Notes: generated by a model from the letters alone, not told the origin. 64,000 bases of DNA from G016756615 sp050958605 (GCF_050958605.1 NZ_JBJHDO010000002.1:372001-436000); one strand, 5' to 3'; shown: positions 8,495-16,720, numbered from the stretch's first letter. Made by a program: numbers and translations.

Positions 8495-9040
8495 ATGAAA
8501 TCGCCCATCGAGAATACGCTGCTCTCCGCCATCCGCACGATTCCGGACTATCCAAAGCCGGGTATCCTGTTTCGGGACATCACGACCCTGCTCGGCGACG
8601 CGCGTGCCTTCCGGCGGGCCGTGGACGAACTGGTCCAGCCCTGGGCTGGTCTCAAGATCGACAAGATCGCGGGCATCGAGGCACGCGGCTTTATTCTCGG
8701 CGGGGCAATCGCGCACCAGCTTTCGGCCGGCTTCATACCGATCCGCAAGAAAGGCAAGCTGCCGCACGAGACCGTGCGGGTTGCCTACAGTCTCGAATAC
8801 GGACTCGACGAGATGGAGATGCATAGGGATGCGGTGGCTCCGGGCGAGCGGGTCATCCTCGTCGACGATCTGATCGCTACGGGCGGTACGGCGGAAGCCG
8901 CTGTGAAGCTGCTTCGCCAGATGAGAGCGGACATCGTGTCGGCATGCTTCGTCATCGACCTGCCGGATCTCGGTGGCAGGCAGAAGCTCGAGGCGCTCGA
9001 CGTGCCGGTGCGAACGCTCGTCGCCTTCGACGGGCACTGA
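8495..9040 (+). CDS. apt: Adenine phosphoribosyltransferase
   Basis: Converts adenine and PRPP to AMP in purine salvage. 181 residues. It begins with the typical ENTLLSAIRTIPDYPKPGILFRDIT segment and carries the PRPP-binding loop VILVDDLIATGGTAEAA. An upstream in-frame ATG at 8468 exists, but homologues start at the MKSPIEN position, so 8495 is preferred; neither has a strong ribosome site. The gene follows the petABC terminator and is probably transcribed from its own promoter or by read-through. Confidence 0.94.
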   Translation: MKSPIENTLLSAIRTIPDYPKPGILFRDITTLLGDARAFRRAVDELVQPWAGLKIDKIAGIEARGFILGGAIAHQLSAGFIPIRKKGKLPHETVRVAYSLEYGLDEMEMHRDAVAPGERVILVDDLIATGGTAEAAVKLLRQMRADIVSACFVIDLPDLGGRQKLEALDVPVRTLVAFDGH

Positions 9041-9126
9041 CCATTCTTAAAACCGCGGAAACGCTCTGCCCATTTGTTCTTACGCAATTCTGGGCACAAA
9101 ACGCCATGCACTTTGCTGGAATTTCT

Positions 9127-10356
9127 CTATCTGAGCTCGCGCGTCCTTCCGTACAGGAAAGCCCTCATTGCGGCGTCATCGCATAGGCCGATCGAGCGCT
9201 CATAGGCTTCGAGCGCTTCATCCACGCGACCAACCCTGCTGAGAAGATGACCGCGGAGCGCCCAGTAAGGCTGATAGATCCTGGAAGCGGCCTCGGGAAG
9301 TTCCGCTAGAAGCGCCAGCCCAGCCTGTGCGCCCCGCAATTCGCTGATGGCCGCAGCGCGGCCGACCACCGCGCCGGTTGTCGGAGCGATGCGCACAAGC
9401 CCCTCGTAAAGCAGGACCGCCGCGTTCCAATCGGTGTGCCCCGTCTTCGCGCGACTGGCGTGCACGGACTGGATCGCGGCCTCCAGCTGGAATCTGCCCA
9501 TCCGTCCCGCACCAGCCGCATGGGCAAGCTCACGTTCGGCCTCATCGATCAGCGGTTGCGACCAGAGCCCGCAGTCCTGTTCGGCGAGCGGCACGTAGGA
9601 ACCCTGGGCATCCCGTCGTGCCGGATGTCGGGCCTCGCAATGGAGCATCAGTGCCAACAAGCCGTGCGCCTCGGGCTCGGCTGGAAGCAGCGCGGCGACC
9701 AATCGCCCGAGATGTAGCGCTTCTTCCGGCAAACCGCGGCGCCGCGGATCGTCGCCCGCCACATCATCCCAACCGCTGCCATAAGCCGCATAGATCGCCT
9801 CCAGGACGGCGTCGAGCCGTGGCTGAAGGTCATCAGGGGTGGGGACTTCGAAGGGAATGCCGGAGGTTCGGATGACTGCCTTTGCCCGCGACAAGCGGCG
9901 TCCCATTGCAGCAGGGCTGACGCAGAAGGCCGATGCGATCCGGGCGGCGTCCAGCCGCAGGATCGTTTGCAGCATCAGCGGGGTACGGATCGTGGGATCG
10001 ATCTTCGGATGGGCCGAGATGAAGAGGAGTTTCAGTCGTTCGTCTCCGAGGCCTCCGGGGCCGGACGAAAGCTCCTCAGCTTCGGCAGCCGCGGCGATCA
10101 GCGCCGGCAGTGACTGCCGGCGCGTCTGCTGACGTCGTGCCGCGTCGATAAGCCTGCGTCTCGCCGCAACGAGCAGCCAAGCCTCCGGCCTTTCCGGGAT
10201 TCCGCTTTCCGGCCATCGTGCGAGAGCCGCTTCGAAGGCGTCGATCAGAGCGTCCTCCGCCGTCGCGATGTCGCTCGAGCGGGCGGAGAGGAAGGCGAGC
10301 AAGCGGCCGTAAGATTCCCGGGCCGCTCGCTCCACCACGTCGTGGACGTTGCCCAT
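9127..10356 (-). CDS. ECF42-type RNA polymerase sigma factor
   Basis: About 409 residues. The N-terminal third holds sigma-70 region 2 (DIATAEDALIDAFEAALARWP) and region 4 (LQTILRLDAARIASAFCVSPAAMGRRLSRAKAVIR). The remaining two thirds is the helical extension typical of the ECF42 group (DUF6596/TPR-like), including LRGHLLSRVGRVDEALEAYERSIG. ECF42 factors are normally encoded next to a DGPF/YCII-type protein, which is exactly the case here: that gene ends one base before the GTG at 10359 and the ATG at 10356, so translation is probably coupled. No anti-sigma factor is visible, again as usual for this group. Confidence 0.9.
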   Translation of the reverse strand: MGNVHDVVERAARESYGRLLAFLSARSSDIATAEDALIDAFEAALARWPESGIPERPEAWLLVAARRRLIDAARRQQTRRQSLPALIAAAAEAEELSSGPGGLGDERLKLLFISAHPKIDPTIRTPLMLQTILRLDAARIASAFCVSPAAMGRRLSRAKAVIRTSGIPFEVPTPDDLQPRLDAVLEAIYAAYGSGWDDVAGDDPRRRGLPEEALHLGRLVAALLPAEPEAHGLLALMLHCEARHPARRDAQGSYVPLAEQDCGLWSQPLIDEAERELAHAAGAGRMGRFQLEAAIQSVHASRAKTGHTDWNAAVLLYEGLVRIAPTTGAVVGRAAAISELRGAQAGLALLAELPEAASRIYQPYWALRGHLLSRVGRVDEALEAYERSIGLCDDAAMRAFLYGRTRELR

Positions 10357-10360
10357 CACG

Positions 10361-10756
10361 TCAATAGGTCGCTGCCTCCACCGATTTCAGCATCTCGGCG
10401 TGCGTGTTCGGTGGCAGGACGGGTCGAACTTCGACACCGCCATGCGGTCCGGCGGGAAAACGCGCCGCCCATTTCAGCGCGGTATCCATGTCGGGAACGT
10501 CAATGATGAAGAAACCGCCAAGCTGTTCCTTCGTGTCGGCGAAAGGGCCATCCTGCACGCGGTGTCCGCTTGCTGTTGGCCGCACGCTGGTCGCTGTCTT
10601 AGGAGGCTCCAGGCCAGCTCCGGTGACGACAATCCCGGCCTCTTGCAGCGCTTTCATGTAAGGGACGAAGGAACCCAAGAAAACGTCGCGCTGTTCAGGG
10701 TCCTCGCGTGCCGAGAATTCCTCGGGGCTTTGATAGAAAAGAAGCGAGTAGTGCAT
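10361..10756 (-). CDS. YCII-related (DGPF) domain protein paired with the sigma factor
   Basis: 131 residues starting MHYSLLFYQSPEEF, with the ferredoxin-like YCII fold suggested by DGPFADTKEQLGGFFIIDVPDMDTALKWA. The DGPF tetrapeptide gives the family its name. The open frame extends further upstream, but the ATG at 10756 has AAAGGACAGGACG directly ahead and matches homologue starts. It is the first gene of a two-gene unit with the ECF42 sigma factor. A candidate promoter lies at 10803-10830. The biochemical role of these partner proteins is not established; they may sense or modulate the sigma factor. Confidence 0.87.
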   Translation of the reverse strand: MHYSLLFYQSPEEFSAREDPEQRDVFLGSFVPYMKALQEAGIVVTGAGLEPPKTATSVRPTASGHRVQDGPFADTKEQLGGFFIIDVPDMDTALKWAARFPAGPHGGVEVRPVLPPNTHAEMLKSVEAATY

Positions 10757-10802
10757 CGTCCTGTCCTTTCGGTTGCGAGCGGGTCGTGATCGCTCGGCCC
10801 AA

Positions 10803-10830
10803 TGACGGCTGAACCTGGCAAATTCGGACA
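10803..10830 (-). promoter_or_regulatory. Candidate ECF-type promoter of the DGPF-sigma unit
   Basis: On the minus strand TGTCCGAA (10830-10823) is followed 14 bp later by CCGTCA (10808-10803), which contains the CGTC core common to ECF-dependent -10 elements. It lies about 50 bp upstream of the DGPF gene start. This would fit autoregulation by the ECF42 factor. The match was made by eye and is weak evidence on its own. Confidence 0.35.
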
Positions 10831-10891
10831 TTGGAAGACGAATTTTCGCGCGGCGCCTGCCGGTCCGCAAGCGCCGCGTTCTGCAGTCGCG

Positions 10892-11362
10892 CTATTCCAC
10901 CTTCACCAACACGGCGCTGGTGAATTCGATGACCTTATCGCCGGAGGAGTCGAACGCTTCGGCAAGGATGGTGAGCAGCCGCCATCCCGGCCGAGAAGCA
11001 ACAGCCCGGTGCTCGATGCCGGTTCGGGTGAAAGTGATCGCCTCGCCGGCATAGACCGGCTTCAGCCACTTCAGATTCCTGAAGCCGGGCGAGGGTCCGA
11101 ATTCGGGCATCGGGCCAGGGCCGGCCCACCTTCTCAGCTCCTGGTCGGCGCGGGTCATCAGATTGTATTTCATCCAGGTGGCGGCGGTGTGCCAGCCGGA
11201 GGCGCAAAGTCGCCCGAACACGCTTCGCTCCGCCGCCTTCTCGTCGAGATGAAAGGGCTGCGGATCGAACTTGCCAGCAAAGGTCTTGATCTCTTCCGGC
11301 TCGAATATGTGGGTGCCGAGCGTGGTCGTCACGCCTATGCCGAAGAACTCGTCGAGGGTCAT
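10892..11362 (-). CDS. MaoC-like (hot-dog fold) dehydratase, second of pair
   Basis: 156 residues of the MaoC/enoyl-CoA hydratase 2 family. The family segment ...FAGKFDPQPFHLDEKAAERSVFGRLCASGWHTAATWMKYN carries the conserved D-x-x-H of the hydratase motif. It hydrates or dehydrates an acyl-CoA-like substrate, not identifiable from sequence. Its ATG overlaps the stop of the neighbouring MaoC gene by four bases (ATGA), so the two are translationally coupled and may form a heterodimer. The pair lies between the sigma-factor unit and corA. Confidence 0.86.
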   Translation of the reverse strand: MTLDEFFGIGVTTTLGTHIFEPEEIKTFAGKFDPQPFHLDEKAAERSVFGRLCASGWHTAATWMKYNLMTRADQELRRWAGPGPMPEFGPSPGFRNLKWLKPVYAGEAITFTRTGIEHRAVASRPGWRLLTILAEAFDSSGDKVIEFTSAVLVKVE

Positions 11363-11820
11363 GCCGCTGCCTCGCGGGTCAGGAACATGCCGGTATTCTG
11401 CAGTTCCAGAACGATCTCGTTGCGCTGATTGACGAGTTCGCTCTGCACGGTGACGAAGCCGAGGCCGGGCCTCGATTTCGAGATACGCTTGGCGATCGTG
11501 CGACTGCGGCCAGTGAGAGTGTCGCCCGCCAGGACCGGCTTCTTCCAGCGCACATAGTCCAGGCCCGGAGAGCCTTGGGACGTGGAATCAAGCAGGAAGC
11601 CATCGCACATCATGCGCATGAATACGCAGCACGTATGCCATCCCGAGGCCGACAGGCCGCCGAGGATGCTGGCCTTGCCGGCCTCCTCATCGAGATGCAT
11701 CGGTTGAGCGTCGAACTCGCTCGCGAATTCGATGATCTCGGCCGCCGTCACGGTCTTGCTGCCGAGCGTGATCGTGCCGCCTTCCTCGAAATCCTCGAAG
11801 GCCCATTTCTTGGTGGTCAT
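11359..11820 (-). CDS. MaoC-like (hot-dog fold) dehydratase, first of pair
   Basis: 153-residue paralogue of the following gene. The shared segment ASEFDAQPMHLDEEAGKASILGGLSASGWHTC contains the D-x-x-H hydratase residues. A ribosome site AGGAT lies 7 bases before the ATG. Because both copies keep the active-site Asp and His, both may be catalytic. A role in fatty-acid or dicarboxylic acyl-CoA turnover is plausible but unproven. Confidence 0.86.
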   Translation of the reverse strand: MTTKKWAFEDFEEGGTITLGSKTVTAAEIIEFASEFDAQPMHLDEEAGKASILGGLSASGWHTCCVFMRMMCDGFLLDSTSQGSPGLDYVRWKKPVLAGDTLTGRSRTIAKRISKSRPGLGFVTVQSELVNQRNEIVLELQNTGMFLTREAAA

Positions 11821-11926
11821 GGCCCATCCTGTTCAAACTTGTACGATTACCATGGACCGGGCGTGCCACGAAGGCAAGGCGAAGGCGAGGGTGGCATAGC
11901 CGCGAACGATCCTTGTCCTATCGCGC

Positions 11927-12901
11927 TCACAGCCATCCGCGCCGACGGAAATACCAAAACGGAAACACCGCCGAGACAAGCATCAAACCGAGCGCGAGTG
12001 GATAGCCGAGGCTCCATTTAAGTTCCGGCATCAGATCGAAATTCATGCCGTAGATTGAAGCGACGACCGTCGGCGGAAGGAACACGACCGCGGCCACCGA
12101 CACGATCTTGATGATGGCGTTCTGCTCGATGTTGATCATCCCAAGGGTGGCGTCGAGCAGGAACGTGATCTTCTGCGACAGGAACGAGGCGTGGTCGGCC
12201 AGCGAGGCGACGTCACGGGACAGGGTTTTGACCCGGGCGCGCACATCCTTGCCGTCCTTCGCCTGGCCGGTGGCGTTGGCCAAGAAACCGCTCAGCCGCT
12301 GCAAGGTAGTCAGGCTGTTGCGCATGTTTGAAGTGAGCGATTCCTTCCGGCCAATCTGCTTGAGCAGCAGCAGGAAACCGACGTTGCGTTTGGATGCCTT
12401 GGTCTCGGTGGGGTAGAAGATCTCCTTCGACAGCACCTCGATGTCGCGCGAGATACGTTCGAGGACGTCGGCGAGGCGATCGACAATAGCCTCCAGCAAT
12501 CCGACGAGGATCGTCTCGCCGGATGTGCAGCCGATCGACGCCTTTTCCGCTCGCATCGGAAATGTCTGGAAGGCGCGCGGTTCGTGATAGCGGATCGTGA
12601 CCAATCGCTTGCCTGCCAGCACGAAGGTTACCGGCGCGATCACCGGTTCATCGCTGTCCGTATGGGCGGGCAAGGTAGCGGTCATGAAGTAGACGCCATC
12701 CTCTGCATAAAGACGGCTGGAGATCTCGATCTCCTCCATTTCCTCGCGGGTGGGGACACCGACGCCCAGCCATTTTTCGATCGCCTGCTCCTCTTCCCTG
12801 GTCGGGCTGACGAGATCGACCCAGACCACCTTGTCCGCGTTCGCGGCGAGGCCATCGACCATGTGCAGACGCTCGTTGTCCACCACGAATGCCTTGAGCA
12901 T
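11927..12901 (-). CDS. CorA-family magnesium/cobalt transporter
   Basis: 324 residues. A long, mostly helical cytoplasmic domain is followed by two C-terminal transmembrane helices (IVSVAAVVFLPPTVVASI and LALGLMLVSAVFPFWYF). The family-defining GMN motif is present in YGMNF between them. The C-terminus ends in basic residues RRRGWL. A GGGAGA ribosome site precedes the ATG. CorA proteins form pentameric divalent-cation channels in the inner membrane. It stands alone, upstream of a 428-bp intergenic region, and no magnesium-responsive leader was recognised. Confidence 0.92.
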   Translation of the reverse strand: MLKAFVVDNERLHMVDGLAANADKVVWVDLVSPTREEEQAIEKWLGVGVPTREEMEEIEISSRLYAEDGVYFMTATLPAHTDSDEPVIAPVTFVLAGKRLVTIRYHEPRAFQTFPMRAEKASIGCTSGETILVGLLEAIVDRLADVLERISRDIEVLSKEIFYPTETKASKRNVGFLLLLKQIGRKESLTSNMRNSLTTLQRLSGFLANATGQAKDGKDVRARVKTLSRDVASLADHASFLSQKITFLLDATLGMINIEQNAIIKIVSVAAVVFLPPTVVASIYGMNFDLMPELKWSLGYPLALGLMLVSAVFPFWYFRRRGWL

Positions 12902-13329
12902 GGAAATCTCTCCCTGGGCTTCGATGAGGCGCTCGACGTCGCTTAGTTGAGGATTGCGACAGATATTTTGCAGCGAAATTCAGCCGATCTGCGCGGGTTA
13001 GCCCCCGCGGCGGATCGCGTCAAGCCGCGTGTCTTGCGACGCGGGAGGCATCCCCCTGTGGGTTGATCGCTGAGGTATGGTTGCCCGGCAACAGGCGCTT
13101 TCACATTTATGTGCGGTTGCGGGCCGGCCCTTGCGAATTGGCGCGAACACCCCCATCTGCGGCGGCGCTGACATCGTTTGGGCGGGCCGATGAGTCGGTA
13201 ATTACAGCATATCGCAGCCGGGTGGACCTCACTTGGTTGCGGGCAGATGCGGCCAAGACAGAGAGATAAAGCGCCATCGTGCGTCCGCAAGGACGTGCGG
13301 CGCTCTTAGTGCCTTCCGGAGAATTTCAT
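12902..13329. other. Divergent intergenic region between corA and a DUF2892 gene
   Basis: 428 bp with no supported gene. A strong hairpin with a GCAA tetraloop lies at 13270-13304, just ahead of the DUF2892 ribosome site (see separate entry). The rest shows no clear promoter or repeat by eye. Confidence 0.45.
13270..13304 (+). other. Two-part hairpin in the DUF2892 leader
   Basis: AGCGCC (13270-13275) pairs with GGCGCT (13299-13304), and CGTCC (13282-13286) pairs with GGACG (13291-13295) around a GCAA tetraloop. An internal loop separates the two stems. It ends about 14 bp before the GGAG ribosome site. No U-tract follows, so it is not a typical terminator; it may be a structured 5' leader. 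Confidence 0.4.
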
Positions 13330-13536
13330 ATGTTTGAACAGAATGTTGGTTTCAGCGAGCGGGCGACGCGCACTCTTGCCGGCGTGGTTTTGCTTACGAT
13401 GATTTTCCTCGCACCCGAGGCGCCGCTGCGCTGGTTCGGATTGATCGGCATCGTGCCGCTGTTGACTGGCCTGTTCGGAGTGTGCCCGTTCTACAAGCTG
13501 CTGCACAAGACGAGCTTGAAGAAACAGGCGCGGTAG
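13330..13536 (+). CDS. DUF2892 inner-membrane protein
   Basis: 68 residues, MFEQNVGFSERATRTLAGVV..., with two transmembrane helices and a C-terminal CPFYKLLHKTSLKK segment. This matches the YgaP-like DUF2892 membrane module (N-V-G-x-x-x-R, then a GVCP segment). Some relatives are fused to rhodanese domains; this one is stand-alone. The ATG at 13330 has GGAG about 8 bases upstream and is preferred over the earlier in-frame ATG at 13279. A terminator follows at 13568. Function is unknown. Confidence 0.82.
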   Translation: MFEQNVGFSERATRTLAGVVLLTMIFLAPEAPLRWFGLIGIVPLLTGLFGVCPFYKLLHKTSLKKQAR

Positions 13537-13567
13537 CAGGACGTCACCTCCCACCCATTTCGAAAGG

Positions 13568-13591
13568 AGCTGGCTTCGGGCCAGCTTTTTT
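13568..13591 (+). terminator. Rho-independent terminator after the DUF2892 gene
   Basis: Stem AGCTGGC (13568-13574) / GCCAGCT (13580-13586), loop TTCGG, followed by TTTTT. Confidence 0.85.
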
Positions 13592-13609
13592 CTTGAGGCT
13601 CGTTGGCTG

Positions 13610-13647
13610 GCCCAAACAAAAGGAGCGGCATCGGATTGCCGCTCCTT
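13610..13647 (-). terminator. Terminator of the rplY-pth-ychF unit
   Basis: A perfect 11-bp inverted repeat AAGGAGCGGCA (13620-13630) / TGCCGCTCCTT (13637-13647) lies 25 bp past the ychF stop. On the minus strand it is followed by TTGTTTGGG, so it most probably ends the minus-strand operon. Confidence 0.7.
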
Positions 13648-13672
13648 CCAAGGACATGCAGGACGCAGTATT

Positions 13673-14776
13673 TCAGGTATTGAACTTGAAGAGCATGACA
13701 TCGCCGTCCTGAACGACGTATTCCTTGCCTTCATCGCGAGCCTTGCCGGCTTCCTTCGCCGGCACTTCTCCACCCAGTGTCACGAAGTCGTTGTAGGCGA
13801 TCGTCTGGGCGCGAATGAAGCCGCGCTCGAAATCGGTATGAATGACACCTGCGGCTTGCGGCGCCTTGGTGCCCCGGACGATTGTCCAGGCGCGCGTTTC
13901 CTTCGGCCCAGCGGTGAAATAGGTGATCAGGTTGAGCAGTTCATAACCGGCACGGATCAGCCGGTCCAGGCCCGGTTCGTCGAGGCCGAGCGCCGCGAGG
14001 AATTCGTGCTCCTCCTCGTCGGGAAGCTGCGCCACCTCGGCTTCGATGGCCGCGGAGATGACGACGCTGCGCGCGCCCTGGGCGGCGGCCATCGCCTCGA
14101 CCGCCTCGGTATGCTCGTTGCCTGTTGCGGCGTCAGCCTCCGCGACGTTGCAGACGTAAAGCACAGGCTTGGAGGTGAGAAGGTTCAGGCCCTGCAGGAT
14201 CCTGAGATCTTCGGTGGCGATGCCGTCGAGCATCACGCGCACCGGCTTGCCCGCTTGCAGCAGTTCCAAAGCCTTCTCCATGACCGGCAGAACTGTGATC
14301 GCCTCCTTGTCCTTGCCGGTGGCGCGCTTGCGCATCTGGACGATACGGCGCTCCAGGCTTTCGAGATCGGACAGCATCAGCTCCGTCTCGACGGTCTCCG
14401 CGTCGGCCACAGGGTCGATGCGGCCTTCGACATGGGTGATGTCGTCATCCTCGAAGCAGCGCAGCACGTGGACGATCGCGTCGACCTCGCGAATGTTGGC
14501 GAGGAACTGGTTGCCGAGCCCTTCGCCCTTCGACGCGCCGCGCACCAGGCCGGCGATGTCGACGAAGGAAATGCGCGTCGGGATGATTTCTTTCGATTTC
14601 GCCGCGCTCGCGATCTTCTCCAACCGGGGATCGGGCACTGCGACCTCGCCGGTGTTGGGCTCGATCGTGCAGAATGGATAGTTTGCGGCCTGGGCGGCCG
14701 CAGTTCTGGTCAGTGCGTTGAAGAGCGTCGACTTGCCGACATTGGGCAGGCCGACGATGCCGCATTTGAAACCCAT
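13673..14776 (-). CDS. ychF: Redox-regulated ATPase YchF (Obg-like)
   Basis: 367 residues, full length for the family. It starts MGFKCGIVGLPNVGKSTLF with the P-loop at about 8-16, followed by DIAGLVRGASKGEGLG (G3 region). The G4 position is NVAEAD instead of NKxD, the change that gives YchF its ATP preference. A C-terminal TGS domain ends in EGKEYVVQDGDVMLFKFNT. YchF binds ribosomes in other bacteria. An upstream in-frame ATG exists at 14842, but 14776 is the conserved start. It is the last gene of rplY-pth-ychF. Confidence 0.96.
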   Translation of the reverse strand: MGFKCGIVGLPNVGKSTLFNALTRTAAAQAANYPFCTIEPNTGEVAVPDPRLEKIASAAKSKEIIPTRISFVDIAGLVRGASKGEGLGNQFLANIREVDAIVHVLRCFEDDDITHVEGRIDPVADAETVETELMLSDLESLERRIVQMRKRATGKDKEAITVLPVMEKALELLQAGKPVRVMLDGIATEDLRILQGLNLLTSKPVLYVCNVAEADAATGNEHTEAVEAMAAAQGARSVVISAAIEAEVAQLPDEEEHEFLAALGLDEPGLDRLIRAGYELLNLITYFTAGPKETRAWTIVRGTKAPQAAGVIHTDFERGFIRAQTIAYNDFVTLGGEVPAKEAGKARDEGKEYVVQDGDVMLFKFNT

Positions 14777-14863
14777 GTGATCCGGTCCTATCGGGAATTC
14801 GATTTTAGCGAGGGCTATGGGGAACGGAGCGAGGCCCGTCAAGCCCGGCTTCGGAAAAGGCCG

Positions 14864-15568
14864 TCAATCCTTTCCGAGCAGCTTCTTGAGCATGGCCGCC
14901 ATGGGGCCGGTCTCTGGCATTTTGGCGGCAGGCTGCTGCGGCCGTGCTTGCCGGATGTGGCTCTGGGCCTTTGTTGCCGGCTTTTCCGGCCGCGCCTTGT
15001 CGCCGGGAATGGCGAGGCTCAGCCTGTTCATGAAGCCGTTGTCGTCGCCCCTGACCAGGAGATCGGCATTGTCGGCGATCGCATCGAGCAGCGGCTCCAG
15101 CCACCCCTTGTCGGCCTTGGAGAAATCTCCCAGCACATGGCCGTGCACCAGCTCCTTGACACCGGGGTGCCCAACACCGATGCGCACACGACGATAGTCC
15201 TTCCCGACATGGGCGTCGATCGAGCGGATGCCGTTGTGCCCTCCAGCGCCGCCCCCTGTCTTGACGCGAACCTTGCCGGCGACGAGATCGATCTCGTCGT
15301 AGAGAACGGTGAGCGCCGAAGGTCCCAGCTTGAAAAAGCGCATCGCCTCGCCGACCGATTGGCCGGACAGGTTCATGAAGGTCTGGGGCTTCAGCAGGAT
15401 AACCTTTTCATCGCCGAGCTTCCCCTCGGCGATTTCTCCCTGGAACTTCTTCGACCAGGGGGAAAAACCATGGCGACGGGCGATGGCGTCCGCCGCCAGG
15501 AAACCGACATTGTGCCGGTTGTTGGCGTATTTGGGGCCGGGATTTCCGAGACCGGCAAAGAGCAGCAC
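14864..15568 (-). CDS. pth: Peptidyl-tRNA hydrolase
   Basis: 234 residues. The catalytic domain starts MLLFAGLGNPGPKYANNRHNVGF with the conserved N and H of the family, and has the GGxxGHNGIRS segment (GGGAGGHNGIRSID). It recycles tRNA by cleaving peptidyl-tRNA. Compared with the usual ~190 residues there is a 40-residue tail rich in Lys, Pro and Ala ending LKKLLGKD, seen in other rhizobial enzymes. It lies 17 bp after rplY and 87 bp before ychF, a conserved order. Confidence 0.96.
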   Translation of the reverse strand: MLLFAGLGNPGPKYANNRHNVGFLAADAIARRHGFSPWSKKFQGEIAEGKLGDEKVILLKPQTFMNLSGQSVGEAMRFFKLGPSALTVLYDEIDLVAGKVRVKTGGGAGGHNGIRSIDAHVGKDYRRVRIGVGHPGVKELVHGHVLGDFSKADKGWLEPLLDAIADNADLLVRGDDNGFMNRLSLAIPGDKARPEKPATKAQSHIRQARPQQPAAKMPETGPMAAMLKKLLGKD

Positions 15569-15585
15569 GGTTCCGGCCTCCCAGT

Positions 15586-16218
15586 CTATTCCTCGGTCGA
15601 GCCTTCCGCTTCCTCAGCTTCAGCTTCTTCGCTCTCGGCCGCGGGCTTCATGGCGGCAGAGCCGGCGACGGTTGCGATCGTGAAGTCGCGGTCGGTGATG
15701 ACAGGCTTCACGCCAGCCGGCAGCTTCACCGCCGAGATGTGGATGGAATCGCCGATTTCGGCTCCGGCAAGATCGACGGTGATGAATTCCGGGATCGCAT
15801 TGGCCGGGCAGTGGAACTCCACTTCGTGGCGGACGATGTTGAGCACGCCGCCGCGCTTGATGCCGGGCGACTTCTCTTCGTTGATGAAGTGGACGGGCAC
15901 CTGCACGTTGACTTCGGTGTTCTTGCCGACCCGCAGGAAGTCGACATGGAGCGGGAAGTCACGGACGGGATCGAGCTGGTAGTCCTTGGGCAGGACCTGG
16001 ATCTTCTTGCCGTCGATGTCGATCGTGGCGACGGTGGTCAGGAAACCACCCCCGTGGATCTTGTAGAAGATATCCTTGTAGCTCAGGGCGATCGCCAGGG
16101 GAGGCTGCTTGTCGCCGTAGATCACTGCAGGCACTTTGCCGTTGCGGCGAACTTCCCGGGCGGACCCCTTACCGACCCGTTCGCGCGCTTCGGCCTTGAG
16201 CTCGTAAGTTTCGCTCAT
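15586..16218 (-). CDS. rplY: 50S ribosomal protein L25/general stress protein Ctc
   Basis: 210 residues, the long (Ctc) form with the N-terminal L25 5S-rRNA-binding domain (KAEARERVGKGSAREVRRNGKVPAVIYG) and a second beta domain. It ends in an acidic Ala/Glu tail. The ATG at 16218 has a good ribosome site (AAAGGAAA) and matches homologues; the longer open frame upstream is not used. It heads the rplY-pth-ychF operon. Confidence 0.95.
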   Translation of the reverse strand: MSETYELKAEARERVGKGSAREVRRNGKVPAVIYGDKQPPLAIALSYKDIFYKIHGGGFLTTVATIDIDGKKIQVLPKDYQLDPVRDFPLHVDFLRVGKNTEVNVQVPVHFINEEKSPGIKRGGVLNIVRHEVEFHCPANAIPEFITVDLAGAEIGDSIHISAVKLPAGVKPVITDRDFTIATVAGSAAMKPAAESEEAEAEEAEGSTEE

Positions 16219-16398
16219 GGCATTTCCTTTCGCGTTGTTATGGAGCGTTCGCGGCAGCCGAGGCTTTGCCGTAAACGTTGAAAGCCGCCGGTTGAGGCGG
16301 CCTTCCTCCGCGTTGCCTCCAAGGGTGTCTACGCGGGTGGCCGCTCTATAGCGGAAGGGGCGGTGAAGCGCAAGATTTCGCCCGATGCAGCTCTTCTC

Positions 16399-16432
16399 TA
16401 GAAAAAAAGACCGCCGCGACGTGGCGCGGCGG
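16399..16432 (-). terminator. Rho-independent terminator after the DUF1127-like gene
   Basis: On the minus strand an 8-bp stem CCGCCGCG / CGCGGCGG (16432-16411, loop 6) is followed by TCTTTTTTTC. It lies 30 bp past the stop of the DUF1127-like gene and supports that this short gene is a real transcription unit. Confidence 0.85.
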
Positions 16433-16462
16433 GGAGTGAGGACCATCAATGGCTGGGTTTAC

Positions 16463-16624
16463 TCAAAGCAGCCAAGGCTCGCGTCGGCTTTTCCATTCCA
16501 ACCAAAACGCTTTGGCGGGCCCGAAGGCCTCGTCGGGACTGAGCCCCGCATCCCGCAACAGGCGGTCGTTCCGGGGATATCCGACATGGCGCCTGTTCAT
16601 TGCCGGCAGATCGTCGAGCCGCAT
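16463..16624 (-). CDS. DUF1127-like microprotein (53 residues)
   Basis: A 53-codon gene, MRLDDLPAMNRRHV...RLLRDAGLSPDEAFGPAKAFW...EPWLL, too short for usual length cut-offs. The RLLRDAGLSPDEA segment matches the core of the DUF1127 family (L-x-D-I/A-G-L). These are Arg-rich microproteins of alphaproteobacteria, in some species controlled by LysR regulators and linked to nutrient uptake or RNA regulation. It has a candidate promoter 30 bp upstream (16654-16682), a LysR-type box directly behind that, and a strong terminator after it. The protein family call is by motif; the function is unknown. Confidence 0.72.
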   Translation of the reverse strand: MRLDDLPAMNRRHVGYPRNDRLLRDAGLSPDEAFGPAKAFWLEWKSRREPWLL

Positions 16625-16653
16625 CACGCAACCGTCCCGTGTTTCCCGTCAGC

Positions 16654-16682
16654 ATTGTCACGCAGGCTCGGGCATTTTCCAA
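16654..16682 (-). promoter_or_regulatory. Candidate promoter of the DUF1127-like gene
   Basis: Minus strand TTGGAA (16682-16677), 17-bp spacer, GACAAT (16659-16654). Both hexamers match the consensus at 4 of 6 bases. The predicted start of transcription is about 23 bases before the ATG. The 37-bp repeated element at 16684-16720 abuts the -35, the usual place for a LysR-type activator. Confidence 0.5.
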
Positions 16683-16683
16683 G

Positions 16684-16720
16684 CGAATTGAAATGATGTC
16701 TGTCATTCGATTTTCTTATG
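16684..16720 (-). promoter_or_regulatory. Repeated LysR-type box, copy A (upstream of the DUF1127-like gene)
   Basis: This 37-bp stretch is 28/37 identical, without gaps, to 17444-17480 just before the lysR start. Conserved parts are CGAATTG, AATGATG and GATTTT-N-TTATG on the plus strand. It touches the -35 of the candidate promoter for the DUF1127-like gene. Confidence 0.6.

Noticed and set aside
13838..15982. A 714-codon open frame on the plus strand across ychF, pth and rplY
   Set aside because: It overlaps three secure minus-strand genes and has no known family.
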